Notes under the pieces: generated by a model
What the model saw: the letters and a program-made list of their open reading frames with translations, nothing else
Told to the model about the DNA's origin: nothing
The model's database searches: none
Assembly (NCBI GenBank): GCA_937873315.1
Contig: CALMQX010000037.1
Coordinates: 1-61,724, forward strand
DNA: 61,724 nt
Source of the DNA: an uncultured Nostocoides sp.
GTDB taxonomy: Bacteria > Actinomycetota > Actinomycetes > Actinomycetales > Dermatophilaceae
Direction of reading: 5' to 3'
Program-made: the position numbers and the translations under genes
Shown: positions 37,605 to 48,273 of the stretch, one piece after another
Numbering within the stretch: position 1 is the first letter of the stretch
How the letters are laid out: every line of letters begins with the position of its first letter

Positions 37605-39297
<1,693 letters not shown>

Positions 39298-39320
39298 GGA
39301 AAAGCTGTCCGGCAGTGAAC

Positions 39321-39614
39321 TCAGCCGATGACGGCGAGCACGTCGCGCGCGGAGAGGATAAGGAACTCCTCGCCGCGGTGCTTGATCTCGGTGCCGCCGT
39401 ACTTGCTGTAGATCACGCGGTCGCCGACCTGAACGTCGAGCGGAACGCGGTTGCCCTTGTCGTCGATACGGCCGGGGCCGACCGCGAGGACCTCGCCCTC
39501 CTGGGGCTTCTCCTTCGCGGTGTCCGGGATCACCAGGCCCGAGGCGGTGGTCTGCTCGGCCTCGAGGGACTTGATGACGATGCGGTCCTCGAGCGGCTTG
39601 ATGGAAACCGACAT
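39321..39614 (-). CDS. groES: Co-chaperonin GroES
   Basis: The 10-kDa lid of the GroEL chamber, 97 residues: [41 protein letters not shown] with the mobile loop, then [25 protein letters not shown]. The ATG at 39614 follows GGGGAGGAC on the minus strand. Upstream lie two HrcA-type CIRCE operators, so the operon should respond to heat through HrcA. Confidence 0.98.
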   Translation of the reverse strand: MSVSIKPLEDRIVIKSLEAEQTTASGLVIPDTAKEKPQEGEVLAVGPGRIDDKGNRVPLDVQVGDRVIYSKYGGTEIKHRGEEFLILSARDVLAVIG

Positions 39615-39717
39615 GAGTGCTGTCCTCCCCTTGTGGGATGAGTCGGAAAACGAATGGATGACAGGTGCACCGTGGGTGTGGGCCGCCGTCGCGGGGGTCG
39701 GTCCGTGGACCGCGGTG

Positions 39718-39744
39718 CTGGCACTCGACCAGGTCGAGTGCCAA
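39718..39744 (-). promoter_or_regulatory. CIRCE element 1 (HrcA operator) upstream of groES
   Basis: CTGGCACTC-N9-GAGTGCCAA, the HrcA inverted repeat with the standard nine-base spacer; it lies about 105 bases upstream of the groES start. Confidence 0.85.
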
Positions 39745-39766
39745 TGCCCCAAATCTAGGTTGCCGA

Positions 39767-39793
39767 TTAGCACTCGGTCAACTTGAGTGCCAA
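39767..39793 (-). promoter_or_regulatory. CIRCE element 2 (HrcA operator) upstream of groES
   Basis: TTAGCACTC-N9-GAGTGCCAA, close to the consensus TTAGCACTC-N9-GAGTGCTAA. Tandem CIRCE elements before groES are also known in Streptomyces. Confidence 0.92.
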
Positions 39794-39914
39794 TCCCTCC
39801 CCACTTTTCCTCTGCTTGGTGAGCATTCCGTATGCCGCCACACGTTCCTGGCTCTCCCCGCGTCCGCAAACGTGTGCTGAGTCGCGGCCAAGCAGCGTGC
39901 GAGGATGGCCGCCA

Positions 39915-41153
39915 ATGGACGTCAGTATCGTGCGCGAGCTGGCCAGCCCGCAGGGGCAGGCCCTGCTCCGGTCCCTTCCGCCGTATGCCGAGGACGAGGT
40001 GTTGCGCCTCCAGTCCCGTTTGCGTTCGCAGGGCCACTCCCCCACCTTGGTCGCCGCACTCCTGACCCAACACCGCCTTCGCGACCGGGCGCGCGCGAAG
40101 TTCGGTGAGTTCGCCGACGATCTGCTCTTTACCCAGGATGGGCTCGAGCAGGCCTCCAGGTTGGAGGTCGCCGCCAGCCACGCCGGGCGGTTCTATACGG
40201 CGAGCCTGGCCACCGTGCACGACCTGGGGTGCGGGATCGGCTCGGACGCGATCGCCATGTCCGCGCTGGGCGTGACCGTGCTTGGGGTCGACGCCGACGA
40301 GGTGACGGCCGCGATCGCCGACACGAACCTGCGGGCCTGGCCGGACTCGCGGGCCAGGCGTGGGCTCGCCGAGGACTTCGAGCCACCGGCAGATCCGCTG
40401 CGGGCCCGGCTAGGCGTGTGGTTGGACCCGGCTCGGCGCGTCCCCGGCCAGACCGGGCGCCACGGACGGGTCAAACGGGTCTTCCGGCTCGACGAGATCT
40501 CGCCGAACTGGCAGTTCGTGCTTCAGGTAGCGACCGCCGTGCCGGCGACCGGGGTCAAGCTCGCGCCCTCGATGCCACATGATGCGATCCCGCTCGGGAC
40601 CGAGGCGCAGTGGACCTCTTTCGCGGGCGAGGTTGTCGAATGTGCCGTGTGGTGGGGTCCGCTGGCCCGGCACCCCGGGCGGACCGCCCGGATCCTGGCG
40701 CCGGGGCGCTCACCGGTCGAGGTCACCGAGTCGATGGCCGATCCGCACGTGCCGCTCGCCGGCGGCATACCGACCTCGGGCTGGCTCTATGAACCCGACA
40801 AGGCGCTCACCCAGGCGGGTCTGCTGGGCATCGTCACGGCCACGACCCGCGGCCGGGAGGTCGAACGCGGCCTGGGCTATGTGCTGGCCGATGTCGAGAC
40901 CGACCTGCCCTATGCCCGCCGGTATGCCGTGCTGGAGGCCATGCCGTTCACGGCCAAGGGCTTGCGGGGTTGGCTGCGTGAACGTGGCGTCACCGGATTG
41001 ACCATCAAGAAGCGCGGGATCCGACTCGATGAGGACACGCTGCGGCGCGAGCTGCGGGTCGGCCGCAAGGCCGGTGACGGCGCGAGCGCAACCGTGGTGC
41101 TCACTCGAGTCGCCGGCAAGCAAGCCGCCTTGATCGTCGAGTTGGCCTCCTGA
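39915..41153 (+). CDS. Class I SAM-dependent methyltransferase, THUMP-like C-terminus
   Basis: A 412-residue protein. [30 protein letters not shown] near residue 97 is the SAM-binding motif I plus the acidic residue ending strand 2. The N-terminal 90 residues are helical; the C-terminal part ([32 protein letters not shown]) resembles the THUMP-like domain seen in this actinobacterial family, which often neighbours groES. An RNA substrate is likely but unproven. The ATG at 39915 follows GAGGATGG; earlier codons of the same frame run into the regulatory region. Confidence 0.85.
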   Translation: MDVSIVRELASPQGQALLRSLPPYAEDEVLRLQSRLRSQGHSPTLVAALLTQHRLRDRARAKFGEFADDLLFTQDGLEQASRLEVAASHAGRFYTASLATVHDLGCGIGSDAIAMSALGVTVLGVDADEVTAAIADTNLRAWPDSRARRGLAEDFEPPADPLRARLGVWLDPARRVPGQTGRHGRVKRVFRLDEISPNWQFVLQVATAVPATGVKLAPSMPHDAIPLGTEAQWTSFAGEVVECAVWWGPLARHPGRTARILAPGRSPVEVTESMADPHVPLAGGIPTSGWLYEPDKALTQAGLLGIVTATTRGREVERGLGYVLADVETDLPYARRYAVLEAMPFTAKGLRGWLRERGVTGLTIKKRGIRLDEDTLRRELRVGRKAGDGASATVVLTRVAGKQAALIVELAS

Positions 41154-41166
41154 GCGCAGGCCTGGC

Positions 41167-41985
41167 TCAGAGCGCGCCGTCTGGTTGAGCGCCGGCATAC
41201 CCGACCGCATCCGCACCTGCCGCCAGGGCGGCCTGGAGCGCATCCTCGCGAGCCGCGCCGCGGGCCAAGGCCGCCGCGAGCGCACCGCAGAAGGCGTCCC
41301 CGGCGCCGGTGGTGTCGACCACCGCTACGGCAGGGTGCGCATCGACCGACATACCGTCCCAGGACGCCCCATGCGCGCCGAAGGTGACCAGCAACGACTG
41401 CGGTAGCGCGCCCGATTCGGCCAGCAACCCGGCCTCGTGTTCATTGGCCACGACCAGATCAACCTCGGCCAGCACATCCGGCGGCAGGGCGGCATAGGGC
41501 GCCACGTTGAGAATCACCATGGCGTCGGCCATCCGCGCGATCCGCACGGCCTCGCTCACGACCTCGACGGGCACCTCGAGTTGCAGGAGCAGCACATCCC
41601 CCGGGAGCAGCCGTGCCAATCCGGGCAGCGCCAGCCCAGCCGCAGCATTGGCGCCCGGGATGACCACAATGCTGTTCTCACCCTCCTCGTCCACGGCGAT
41701 GAGCGCGTGGCCGCTAGGCCCCTCGGCGACGACCAGTCCGGAGACGTCGATGCCCAATCCGGCCAGACGATCCCGGTATGCCGCCCCGGCGCTGTCGTCG
41801 CCGAGACACCCGAGCATGACCACCTCGGAGCCCCAGCGTGCGGCGGCGACGGCTTGGTTGGCGCCCTTGCCGCCGGCGACTCGGGCTAAGCCGGTTCCGG
41901 TGACGGTCTCGCCTGGTTGGGGATGCCGCTGCACCGAGGTGACCAGGTCCACATTGAGTGAGCCCAAGACGACAACCCGGCTCAT
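41167..41985 (-). CDS. rbsK: Ribokinase-family (PfkB) sugar kinase
   Basis: A 272-residue kinase beginning MSRVVVLGSLNVDLVTSVQRHPQPGETV with the N-terminal PfkB motif ARVAGGKGANQAVAAARWG, and the catalytic C-terminal motif VVDTTGAGDAFCGALAAAL. It overlaps the nucleoside hydrolase stop by four bases; that enzyme releases ribose, which this kinase would phosphorylate. I chose the ATG at 41985, where homology begins. Confidence 0.92.
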   Translation of the reverse strand: MSRVVVLGSLNVDLVTSVQRHPQPGETVTGTGLARVAGGKGANQAVAAARWGSEVVMLGCLGDDSAGAAYRDRLAGLGIDVSGLVVAEGPSGHALIAVDEEGENSIVVIPGANAAAGLALPGLARLLPGDVLLLQLEVPVEVVSEAVRIARMADAMVILNVAPYAALPPDVLAEVDLVVANEHEAGLLAESGALPQSLLVTFGAHGASWDGMSVDAHPAVAVVDTTGAGDAFCGALAAALARGAAREDALQAALAAGADAVGYAGAQPDGAL

Positions 41986-42953
41986 CGGCCCGCCCCCATC
42001 ACGGTCGTCAGCCACAGATTCGCCACCGCAGGGCCATCGATCGATAGCGCCACGTCGACCATGGCTGGTGCCAGGCCGTGCGGATCGTGATCCATATCCC
42101 CCGACCAATCCCGCAGGTCAACGATGGTGCGCCCCCGCGTCCACGAGCCCATCAACTCGACCCGCACCGGCACGCGCGTGGTGCCGACCGCCTCGGGCAG
42201 GAGCAATGAGGCCACCGCCCCCGCATCGCCAATGGTCGCGGTGTCGCTCTCGAAGCGCCGACACATGAAGTCGATGAGCCCACCCGCCAACGCGCCAACC
42301 GGGGTTCCGGCCTGCCGTAGTCGGGCCGCGTCGGCCCGCGAGACTAGCGGGGCGTAGAACACGTCCAGTCCGTACATCGTCACCGGGACGCCATGCTCCA
42401 CGCAGGCATCAAGCACGAGCGCGGCGGCCTCAGGGTCGTGGAAGACGTTGAACTCCGCCGCGGCCGTGGCATTGCTGACCTGCGCGCCTCCGCCCATGAA
42501 CACGATGCGGCCGAGTTGCGCAAAGGCCTGCGGGTGCATTCGAGCCAACAGGGCGACATTGGTCATCGGCGCGAGCGGCACCAAGGTGAGCGGCTGCGGG
42601 GAGGCCTCAATGACGGCCTTGAGCAGGTCAACGGCATGGCGCGGGTCGGGGGTGAGCTGCGGGAGCGGCATACCCAAATCCGCCATCCCATCCGAGCCAT
42701 GCACGTGCCGCGCGTCGACCGGATGCTCCAGCAACGGGCGCGCCGAGCCGGCCGACACCGGGACATCGGAACGTCCCGCGGCCTCGAGCACCGTGAGGGT
42801 GTTACGCACGACATCAGCCAAGGGGGCATTGCCGCCGACACAGGTCACCGCGCGCAGATCCAGGCCCGGGTGCAGGCCCGCCAGCAGCAGGGCGCAGGCG
42901 TCATCGACCCCGGTGTCAACATCGAGGACAACAGGGATGCGGGAGTCGCTCAT
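41982..42953 (-). CDS. Nucleoside hydrolase (IUNH family)
   Basis: A 323-residue protein beginning MSDSRIPVVLDVDTGVDDACALLLAGL, the calcium-binding DxDxxxDD motif that defines nucleoside N-ribohydrolases. VCMTNVALLARMHP-like text (APMTNVALLARMHPQAF) and FNVFHDPEAAALVLDA are conserved family blocks. It frees ribose from nucleosides for the downstream ribokinase; the base preference cannot be predicted. It is divergent from the GH3 lipoprotein gene across 58 bases. Confidence 0.92.
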   Translation of the reverse strand: MSDSRIPVVLDVDTGVDDACALLLAGLHPGLDLRAVTCVGGNAPLADVVRNTLTVLEAAGRSDVPVSAGSARPLLEHPVDARHVHGSDGMADLGMPLPQLTPDPRHAVDLLKAVIEASPQPLTLVPLAPMTNVALLARMHPQAFAQLGRIVFMGGGAQVSNATAAAEFNVFHDPEAAALVLDACVEHGVPVTMYGLDVFYAPLVSRADAARLRQAGTPVGALAGGLIDFMCRRFESDTATIGDAGAVASLLLPEAVGTTRVPVRVELMGSWTRGRTIVDLRDWSGDMDHDPHGLAPAMVDVALSIDGPAVANLWLTTVMGAGR

Positions 42954-42999
42954 GGGGCCAGGGTAAAGGCGTGGGTTCCGTCCCGTGGGCGCCACGGGA

Positions 43000-43005
43000 T
43001 ACCGT
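43000..43005 (+). promoter_or_regulatory. Leaderless-type -10 element (TACCGT)
   Basis: TACCGT ends 6 bases before the GTG at 43012, which decides that start over an upstream in-frame codon at 42985. Confidence 0.5.
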
Positions 43006-43011
43006 CGTCGG

Positions 43012-44235
43012 GTGCCCTCGCGACTGACCACTCGGTATGCCGTGACCGCTGCGGTCGCGATCCTGGCCCTTGCTGGCTGCGGTGGGTCTTCAACGCCCAC
43101 CACCACGGCCAGCAGCACGCCGAGCGCGACGAAGCCCGTCAGCGGGTCGCCGTCGTCCACGCCCGCACCCAGTGGCAGCTGCGCGCAGGCCACCTATGCC
43201 GAGCTCAGCGACGAGCAGCGGGTGGGGCAGCTGCTCATGGTGGGCTTCGACACCAATGCCACCCTGGACTCCCTGAATGACGAGATCGGCAGCCAGCACA
43301 TTGGCAATGTCATCTACCTCGGCGGCTGGGAGGGCGCCGACAAGGTGCGCTCCACCTCCGCGCATCTGCAGAAACTCACGTCCACGCAGGCCACCGGAGG
43401 GATCGGGTTGATCATTGCCGCGGACCAGGAGGGCGGCGAGGTGCATCAGTTGCGCGGCGTCGGGTTCACCCGTCCGCCCTCGGCCTCCCAGCAGGCCCAA
43501 CTCACCCCGGACGAGCTCACCACCCAGGCCACGCAGTGGGCCCGTGAACTCAAGGACGCGGGCGTGAACGTCAATCTCGCGCCGGTCACGGACACCGTGC
43601 CGGCCGACATTGGGCGGGCGAACGAGCCGATCGGGAAATGGGGCCGGCAGTACGGCTCCACTCCCCGGACGGTCAGCCGGGCGGCCACGGCATTCCTCAA
43701 GGGAATGCTGGCCGGTGGCGTTGAGGGCACGGTCAAGCATTTCCCGGGCCTGGGCCGGATTCGAGGCAACACCGATTTCACCACGGCGGGGATCACCGAC
43801 GACGTGGCGACGGTCGATGACCCCTTCCTGGGCCCGTTCAAGGACGGCATCGACGCTGGCGCCGGTCTGGTCATGGTGTCCTCAGCGCGTTACCCGAAGC
43901 TCGACGCCAAGAATGCCGCGATGTTCTCGCCGGCGATCATCGATGGCCTGCTGCGTGGGCGTATGGGCTACACCGGCGTCGTCATCACCGATGATCTGAA
44001 TGCCGCGGCCGCCCGCACGCTCTCGCCCGCCGACCGGGCGGTGCGCTACATCTCGGCGGGTGGAGACATCCTCCTCGTCGGTGACCCAACCGTCGGCACC
44101 ACGATGCTGACCGCGCTTGCGACGTCGGCCGCGGGCTCACCTGCGCTGAGCACCAAGGTCTCGGCCTCAGTGCTGCGCGTGCTCACGCTCAAAGATCGGA
44201 TGGGACTGCTGCCGTGTTCGATACCGGCTCAGTGA
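43012..44235 (+). CDS. GH3-family beta-N-acetylhexosaminidase-like lipoprotein
   Basis: A 407-residue exported lipoprotein. The lipobox LALAGC is near residue 25, followed by a Ser/Thr/Pro linker; the GH3 barrel has GLIIAADQEGGEVHQLRG, VNVNLAPVTDTVP, GTVKHFPGLGR and the nucleophile in TGVVITDDLNAAA. It resembles NagZ/LpqI-type enzymes that trim N-acetylglucosamine from muropeptides. The loop that in NagZ reads KHFPGHGxxxxDSH appears here as KHFPGLGRIRGNTDF, so the usual Asp-His acid/base pair is not obvious. The 3' end overlaps the convergent MFS gene by 47 bases. Confidence 0.85.
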   Translation: MPSRLTTRYAVTAAVAILALAGCGGSSTPTTTASSTPSATKPVSGSPSSTPAPSGSCAQATYAELSDEQRVGQLLMVGFDTNATLDSLNDEIGSQHIGNVIYLGGWEGADKVRSTSAHLQKLTSTQATGGIGLIIAADQEGGEVHQLRGVGFTRPPSASQQAQLTPDELTTQATQWARELKDAGVNVNLAPVTDTVPADIGRANEPIGKWGRQYGSTPRTVSRAATAFLKGMLAGGVEGTVKHFPGLGRIRGNTDFTTAGITDDVATVDDPFLGPFKDGIDAGAGLVMVSSARYPKLDAKNAAMFSPAIIDGLLRGRMGYTGVVITDDLNAAAARTLSPADRAVRYISAGGDILLVGDPTVGTTMLTALATSAAGSPALSTKVSASVLRVLTLKDRMGLLPCSIPAQ

Positions 44236-45418
44236 CCCGCCCCAGCCGATCCTTCAAGGTCACCGCAACGTAGCCCGCCGCGAGCAGCGACCCGACGGCC
44301 ATCACCGCGAAGGTCACCCGGAAACTCACCACCGCTACCAGGGCGGCCCCGACCGCCATTGACAAGGCCTGCGGCCCGGAGGCCATCAGTTCGGTCACGG
44401 TCGAGACGCGCCCCAGCACCTGCTGCGGGGTGCGCTTCTGAATGAGGGTGGTGACCGCGATGATGACGATCGGGATACTCACTCCGATGCCCGCTGCGGC
44501 GACGAGCATCACGGTCATCGACCGGGTGACGGCGACGACGGTGAGCCCGGCTGCCATGAGGACCATGGCGGCCACGACCGCACTGACTTCCCCCCGCCAT
44601 CGCACGAGGCGGCTGGTGAGGAGGGCGCCAACGAGGGCGCCCACGCCTTGCACAGTGACCACCACGGCCACAAAGGTCGCCGGTCGGTGGAAGGCATCCA
44701 CGATGGCGTAGATCGAGGATTCGGCCAAACCGAGCGCCAACAGGAGCAGGGCGAAGCCCACCAACACATGACGCAGCACCAGGTCGTCAGCGATATGTCG
44801 AGCTCCCGCGGTCAGTTCACGAAGGACTCCGATTTCCTCCCGCGCAGGCGCAGGTTGACGGTGGCGGATCGACGCCACCGCAGCAGCGGCAACGATGAAG
44901 GTCACTGCGTCAGCGATGGCGACGGCACCGCCGCCGAGCCAGCCATAGATCCCCGCGCCAGCGAGCGGCCCCACCAGCCGCAGCCCCTCCCGGGCGCTCT
45001 GGATGGCGGCATTGGCATCAACCAGCACGTCTTCAGCGACCAGTTCCTTGATCAGGCCGGTCGTGCCAGCGCCCAAGATCACCCCGGAGAATCCATAGAA
45101 CACCGCAACCAGATAGATCACCCACACCTGCTCGGGCCCGTGCACGAAGAGCAGTGGGAGCACCATGGCCGCGGAAGCGAGGTTCCCCCAGATCAGCAAG
45201 GGAGCCCGCCGAACCCGATCGATCCACATGCCGAGCAGCGGGCCGATCAACGAAGGCAGCACGATGAAGAAGATGGTCAGGCCGGCCAGCGCGCTGGAGC
45301 CCGTGAGTTCCTTGACCCAGATGCCCAGGACCAGCAGGAGCATCCAGTCGCCAAGGGCTGAGGCGGCCAACCCCACGAAGAGGCGGGGGAATCCGGGGGT
45401 GGCCCATGCAGCCTTCAT
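44189..45418 (-). CDS. MFS transporter (MFS_3/enterobactin exporter-like)
   Basis: A 409-residue protein with about twelve helices, beginning MKAAWATPGFPRLFVGLAASALGDWMLLLVLG. LLGMWIDRVRRAPLLIWGNLASAAMV is motif A-like, and LIKELVAEDVLVDANAAIQSAREGLRLVGPLAGAGIYGWLG is a conserved central block of this efflux subgroup. The substrate is unknown. It starts 9 bases after the DUF4097 gene on the same strand and may share its transcript. Confidence 0.9.
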   Translation of the reverse strand: MKAAWATPGFPRLFVGLAASALGDWMLLLVLGIWVKELTGSSALAGLTIFFIVLPSLIGPLLGMWIDRVRRAPLLIWGNLASAAMVLPLLFVHGPEQVWVIYLVAVFYGFSGVILGAGTTGLIKELVAEDVLVDANAAIQSAREGLRLVGPLAGAGIYGWLGGGAVAIADAVTFIVAAAAVASIRHRQPAPAREEIGVLRELTAGARHIADDLVLRHVLVGFALLLLALGLAESSIYAIVDAFHRPATFVAVVVTVQGVGALVGALLTSRLVRWRGEVSAVVAAMVLMAAGLTVVAVTRSMTVMLVAAAGIGVSIPIVIIAVTTLIQKRTPQQVLGRVSTVTELMASGPQALSMAVGAALVAVVSFRVTFAVMAVGSLLAAGYVAVTLKDRLGRVTEPVSNTAAVPSDL

Positions 45419-45427
45419 CGTCGGGCC

Positions 45428-46198
45428 TCACGCATCGTGCAGACGCACGGAGCCGCTGCCGACCTGTGCATGCACCCGGACATGGTCCTCGCCCTCCGCC
45501 GGCTCCCCGCGTGGTGTGAGCTGCGAACGCACTCCCCCTGCTGCGAGGATGTCGGTCCACACCGGTATGCCGCGCGGCACCGCGACATCCACGTCGCCGG
45601 ATCCGGTGCGCAGCCACAGTTCCCCGCCACGGACGCTGCGCAGTTGCACATCGCCCGAGCCAGTCGTCGCGGCCACCCCGCCGCTGCTCACCGCCACCGT
45701 GACGTCACCCGAGCCCGCCTTGACCGCCAGCTCGGCCGTCGCGCCCTCGATGCGCACGTCACCCGACCCGATGTCGACCCGCACACGGGCGCGCGCGTCG
45801 CTGATGGTGACGTCGCCGGAACCCGCCGAGACGTGACTGTCCTGCGTGATGGTGTCCACGCGAATGTCACCGGACCCGGCCTGGAGGGTGACAGCGGCAT
45901 AGGAGCCGCTGACGTCGAGATCACCCGAGCCAGATCGGGCTCGTACGCTCGAGCCGGTCGGGAGGCTGATCGAGAGCCGGAGTTGGGGGCCGCGGCGCAG
46001 CAAACCCACGGACCTGGGCACCCGCACCACGAGGGTCCCAGCCGTCATCTCGATGGTGACCTCACTGGCGTCAGTGCCGGCGTGACCGGCGATTTCCACG
46101 GTGGTTTCGGTGACCTCGCTGGCCACCATCTGCAGGTCGGCATGGCGCAGTTCGAGGTCGGCAACGATCGGAGCCGCGGTGGGAAAGGTGTGTTTCAT
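45428..46198 (-). CDS. DUF4097-family beta-strand repeat protein
   Basis: A 256-residue, nearly all-beta protein in which short strands alternate with the recurring element GSGDv/l (ARSGSGDLDVSG, QAGSGDIRVDT, SAGSGDVTIS, DIGSGDVRIEG, KAGSGDVTVAV, TTGSGDVQL, RTGSGDVDVAV), a right-handed beta-helix-like array. No signal peptide or membrane helix is visible, so it is probably cytosolic. The ATG at 46198 is one base from the stop of the ribbon-helix-helix gene. The pair may be a regulatory module; the molecular role is unknown. Confidence 0.85.
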   Translation of the reverse strand: MKHTFPTAAPIVADLELRHADLQMVASEVTETTVEIAGHAGTDASEVTIEMTAGTLVVRVPRSVGLLRRGPQLRLSISLPTGSSVRARSGSGDLDVSGSYAAVTLQAGSGDIRVDTITQDSHVSAGSGDVTISDARARVRVDIGSGDVRIEGATAELAVKAGSGDVTVAVSSGGVAATTGSGDVQLRSVRGGELWLRTGSGDVDVAVPRGIPVWTDILAAGGVRSQLTPRGEPAEGEDHVRVHAQVGSGSVRLHDA

Positions 46199-46199
46199 G

Positions 46200-46700
46200 T
46201 CAGATCCATCCCTGGAGCCGGTGCCCTGAGCGGGCGGGAGCAGTGGTCGGTACGGCCTCACGGGTCGCAGATCTGATGGCCCCGACGATCCAGGCATTCA
46301 GCGAGCGCCCGGTGGCGATGGCCAACTCCTCGGCGCGAGCCTTGATGGTCTCGGGCAGCCGCACGGTGATCCGGATGACGTCGGCGTCGTCGGTGTCCGC
46401 CCCGACCGCCTGGGGCGCGGCATATGCCGCCTCGCTGGGTTCGCTGACCGCGACCGGGGGCGGGGAGTCGAGGGCAAAGACGGCCTCGCGGCCACGCAGT
46501 CGCACCTCCACCGAACCGGTGGGCAGCGCGGTGGTGATCTCGGCGGCGGCTTCGGTGAGCACCTCCAGCAGGGTCAACCGCAACGAAGCATCCATCGACG
46601 CAGCAATGCGCTCCGCCGCCTCGCGGACATCATCGGTGGCCGTGGCGGTCACCGTCACCAGGTCGCTACGGAGCCGGTCGGCATACGGGGTGAGGTCCAT
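46200..46700 (-). CDS. HicB-like protein with C-terminal ribbon-helix-helix domain
   Basis: A 166-residue protein. The C-terminal part DVIRITVRLPETIKARAEELAIATGRSLNAWIVGAIRSATRE is a ribbon-helix-helix DNA-binding domain of the Arc/HicB type; the N-terminal 85 residues form a small alpha/beta region ending in VEVRLRGREAVFAL. No HicA-type toxin gene lies on either side. It is probably the autoregulator of the DUF4097 gene that follows, not an antitoxin. Confidence 0.8.
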   Translation of the reverse strand: MDLTPYADRLRSDLVTVTATATDDVREAAERIAASMDASLRLTLLEVLTEAAAEITTALPTGSVEVRLRGREAVFALDSPPPVAVSEPSEAAYAAPQAVGADTDDADVIRITVRLPETIKARAEELAIATGRSLNAWIVGAIRSATREAVPTTAPARSGHRLQGWI

Positions 46701-46748
46701 GACGCCATGGTGACACCATCATGACGTCACGTCAATGGTGGAATGGCG

Positions 46749-47816
46749 TCACTCCTGGTCGGAGGCCCCTGACATGAGCACCTCGACCACCGGCAAGGAC
46801 GAATCCGTGCCGAGCGTGAGGCGTGATGGCGGGCGGCCCTTAGCCACGACCTGAGCGCCGAGGGCGGCCACCATGGCGCCATTGTCGGTACACAGTCCGG
46901 GCCGCGGAACCCGCAACTCGATCCCGGCCGCGTCGCAACGCTCCTGAGCCATTGCCCGAAGCCGCGAGTTCGCGGCCACGCCGCCACCGATCTGCAGGTG
47001 CTGGGCGCCATGAGTTCGGCAGGCATCGATGGCTTTGCGCGTGAGCACGTCGACCACGGCCTCCTGGAAACTTGCCGCGACATCGGCGACAGGCACCGAC
47101 TCACCGGAGGCCTCGCGGGCTTGCACCCAGCGGGAGACCGCGGTCTTGAGCCCGCTGAAAGAGAAGTCAAAGCGATGTCGCTCAAGGTCTCGCCCGGTGG
47201 TCAGTCCCCGCGGGAAGTCGATGGAGATCTGGCCGTCCCGGGCGGCCCGGTCGATATGCGGCCCACCCGGGAAGGGCAGCCCCAGCACCCGCGCGACCTT
47301 GTCGAAGGCCTCCCCAGCGGCGTCATCGATGGTCGCGCCGAGACTGTGAATCTCCGCTGTGACGTCGGGAACCAGAAGCAGCGAGGAGTGCCCACCGGAG
47401 ACCAGGAGCGCCATCGTCGGCTCGGGGAGCGGCCCATGCTCCACGATGTCGACGGCGACATGGGCGGCCAGGTGGTTCACGCCATACAACGGGATTCCCA
47501 AGGACAAGGCCAGCGCCTTGGCCGAGGCCACGCCGACCATGAGCGCCCCGGCCAGCCCGGGCCCGGATGTCACCGCGATGGCGTCGAGGTCCTTGAGCGT
47601 GACTCCCGCTGTCGCACAGGCGCGTTCGAGGGTCGGGACCATAGCCTGAAGGTGCGCACGGCTGGCCACCTCGGGCACCACCCCACCGAAGCGCGCATGC
47701 TCATCCACGCTGCTCGCGATGGCGTCGACCAGCAGGGTTCCGCCTCGAACGATGCCCACGCCGGTCTCGTCGCAGGAGGTCTCGATGCCGAGGACCAGTG
47801 GTTCACTCGCGCTCAT
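46749..47816 (-). CDS. tsaD: tRNA N6-threonylcarbamoyladenosine synthase catalytic subunit TsaD
   Basis: Transfers threonylcarbamoyl to A37 of ANN-decoding tRNAs. The 355-residue ASKHA-fold protein begins [19 protein letters not shown] and has the metal-binding [17 protein letters not shown] and the loop [14 protein letters not shown]. It overlaps rimI by 14 bases and is the last gene of the alr-to-tsaD run, as in other actinobacteria. Confidence 0.97.
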   Translation of the reverse strand: MSASEPLVLGIETSCDETGVGIVRGGTLLVDAIASSVDEHARFGGVVPEVASRAHLQAMVPTLERACATAGVTLKDLDAIAVTSGPGLAGALMVGVASAKALALSLGIPLYGVNHLAAHVAVDIVEHGPLPEPTMALLVSGGHSSLLLVPDVTAEIHSLGATIDDAAGEAFDKVARVLGLPFPGGPHIDRAARDGQISIDFPRGLTTGRDLERHRFDFSFSGLKTAVSRWVQAREASGESVPVADVAASFQEAVVDVLTRKAIDACRTHGAQHLQIGGGVAANSRLRAMAQERCDAAGIELRVPRPGLCTDNGAMVAALGAQVVAKGRPPSRLTLGTDSSLPVVEVLMSGASDQE

Positions 47817-48273
47817 TGCCGACCTCCTTGCGCATCACCAGGGCATCGATATTGCCCGGTTGGTAGTACCGCGGTCGGGTGCTGAGGACCTGATAGTCGT
47901 TGCGTTCGTAGAGCGTTCGCGCCGGCGCATTGTCGGCCCGAACCTCGAGCATCACGAAGGCCGCTCCGCGCGCTCGAGCGCGGCCTTCCAATTCATCCAG
48001 AAGTCGGCGGCCGTGGCCAGCGCCCTGAGCGGCAGCGAGCACCGCGACGGTCATGATGTCGGCGACCTCGCCGCCATGGTTCACTCCGCCGTAGCCCAGG
48101 AGTTGCTCCCCATCGTCAATCACGAAGTACTCGCGGATGGGACGGGCAGCCAGCTCCTGCCACCACGTTCCCGCGGTCCAGGCATGGGGGCCGAAGAGTT
48201 CCTGCTCGGCGGCCACCAGCGTCGGGATATCCGTCCAGCGCAGTTCACGCAGGGTGGGGGTAGGGGTCGTCAT
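47803..48273 (-). CDS. rimI: Ribosomal-protein-alanine N-acetyltransferase RimI-like (GNAT)
   Basis: A 156-residue GNAT acetyltransferase beginning [26 protein letters not shown]. The acetyl-CoA binding motif is [21 protein letters not shown], followed by [25 protein letters not shown]. It sits between tsaB and tsaD and overlaps both, the standard place of rimI in bacteria. The substrate may be S18 or other N-termini. Confidence 0.93.
   Translation of the reverse strand: MTTPTPTLRELRWTDIPTLVAAEQELFGPHAWTAGTWWQELAARPIREYFVIDDGEQLLGYGGVNHGGEVADIMTVAVLAAAQGAGHGRRLLDELEGRARARGAAFVMLEVRADNAPARTLYERNDYQVLSTRPRYYQPGNIDALVMRKEVGNERE

Larger units (their letters stand above)
39615..39914. promoter_or_regulatory. 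groES-methyltransferase divergent regulatory region
   Basis: A 300-base gap that holds the groES promoter, two CIRCE operators (39718-39744 and 39767-39793) and the promoter of the divergent methyltransferase gene. It also contains one copy of GTATGCCG at 39830. I find no additional open frame worth calling. Confidence 0.7.

Noticed and set aside
46200-46700. HicAB toxin-antitoxin locus
   Set aside because: The RHH protein is HicB-like, but no HicA-sized toxin frame lies in the short gaps on either side.
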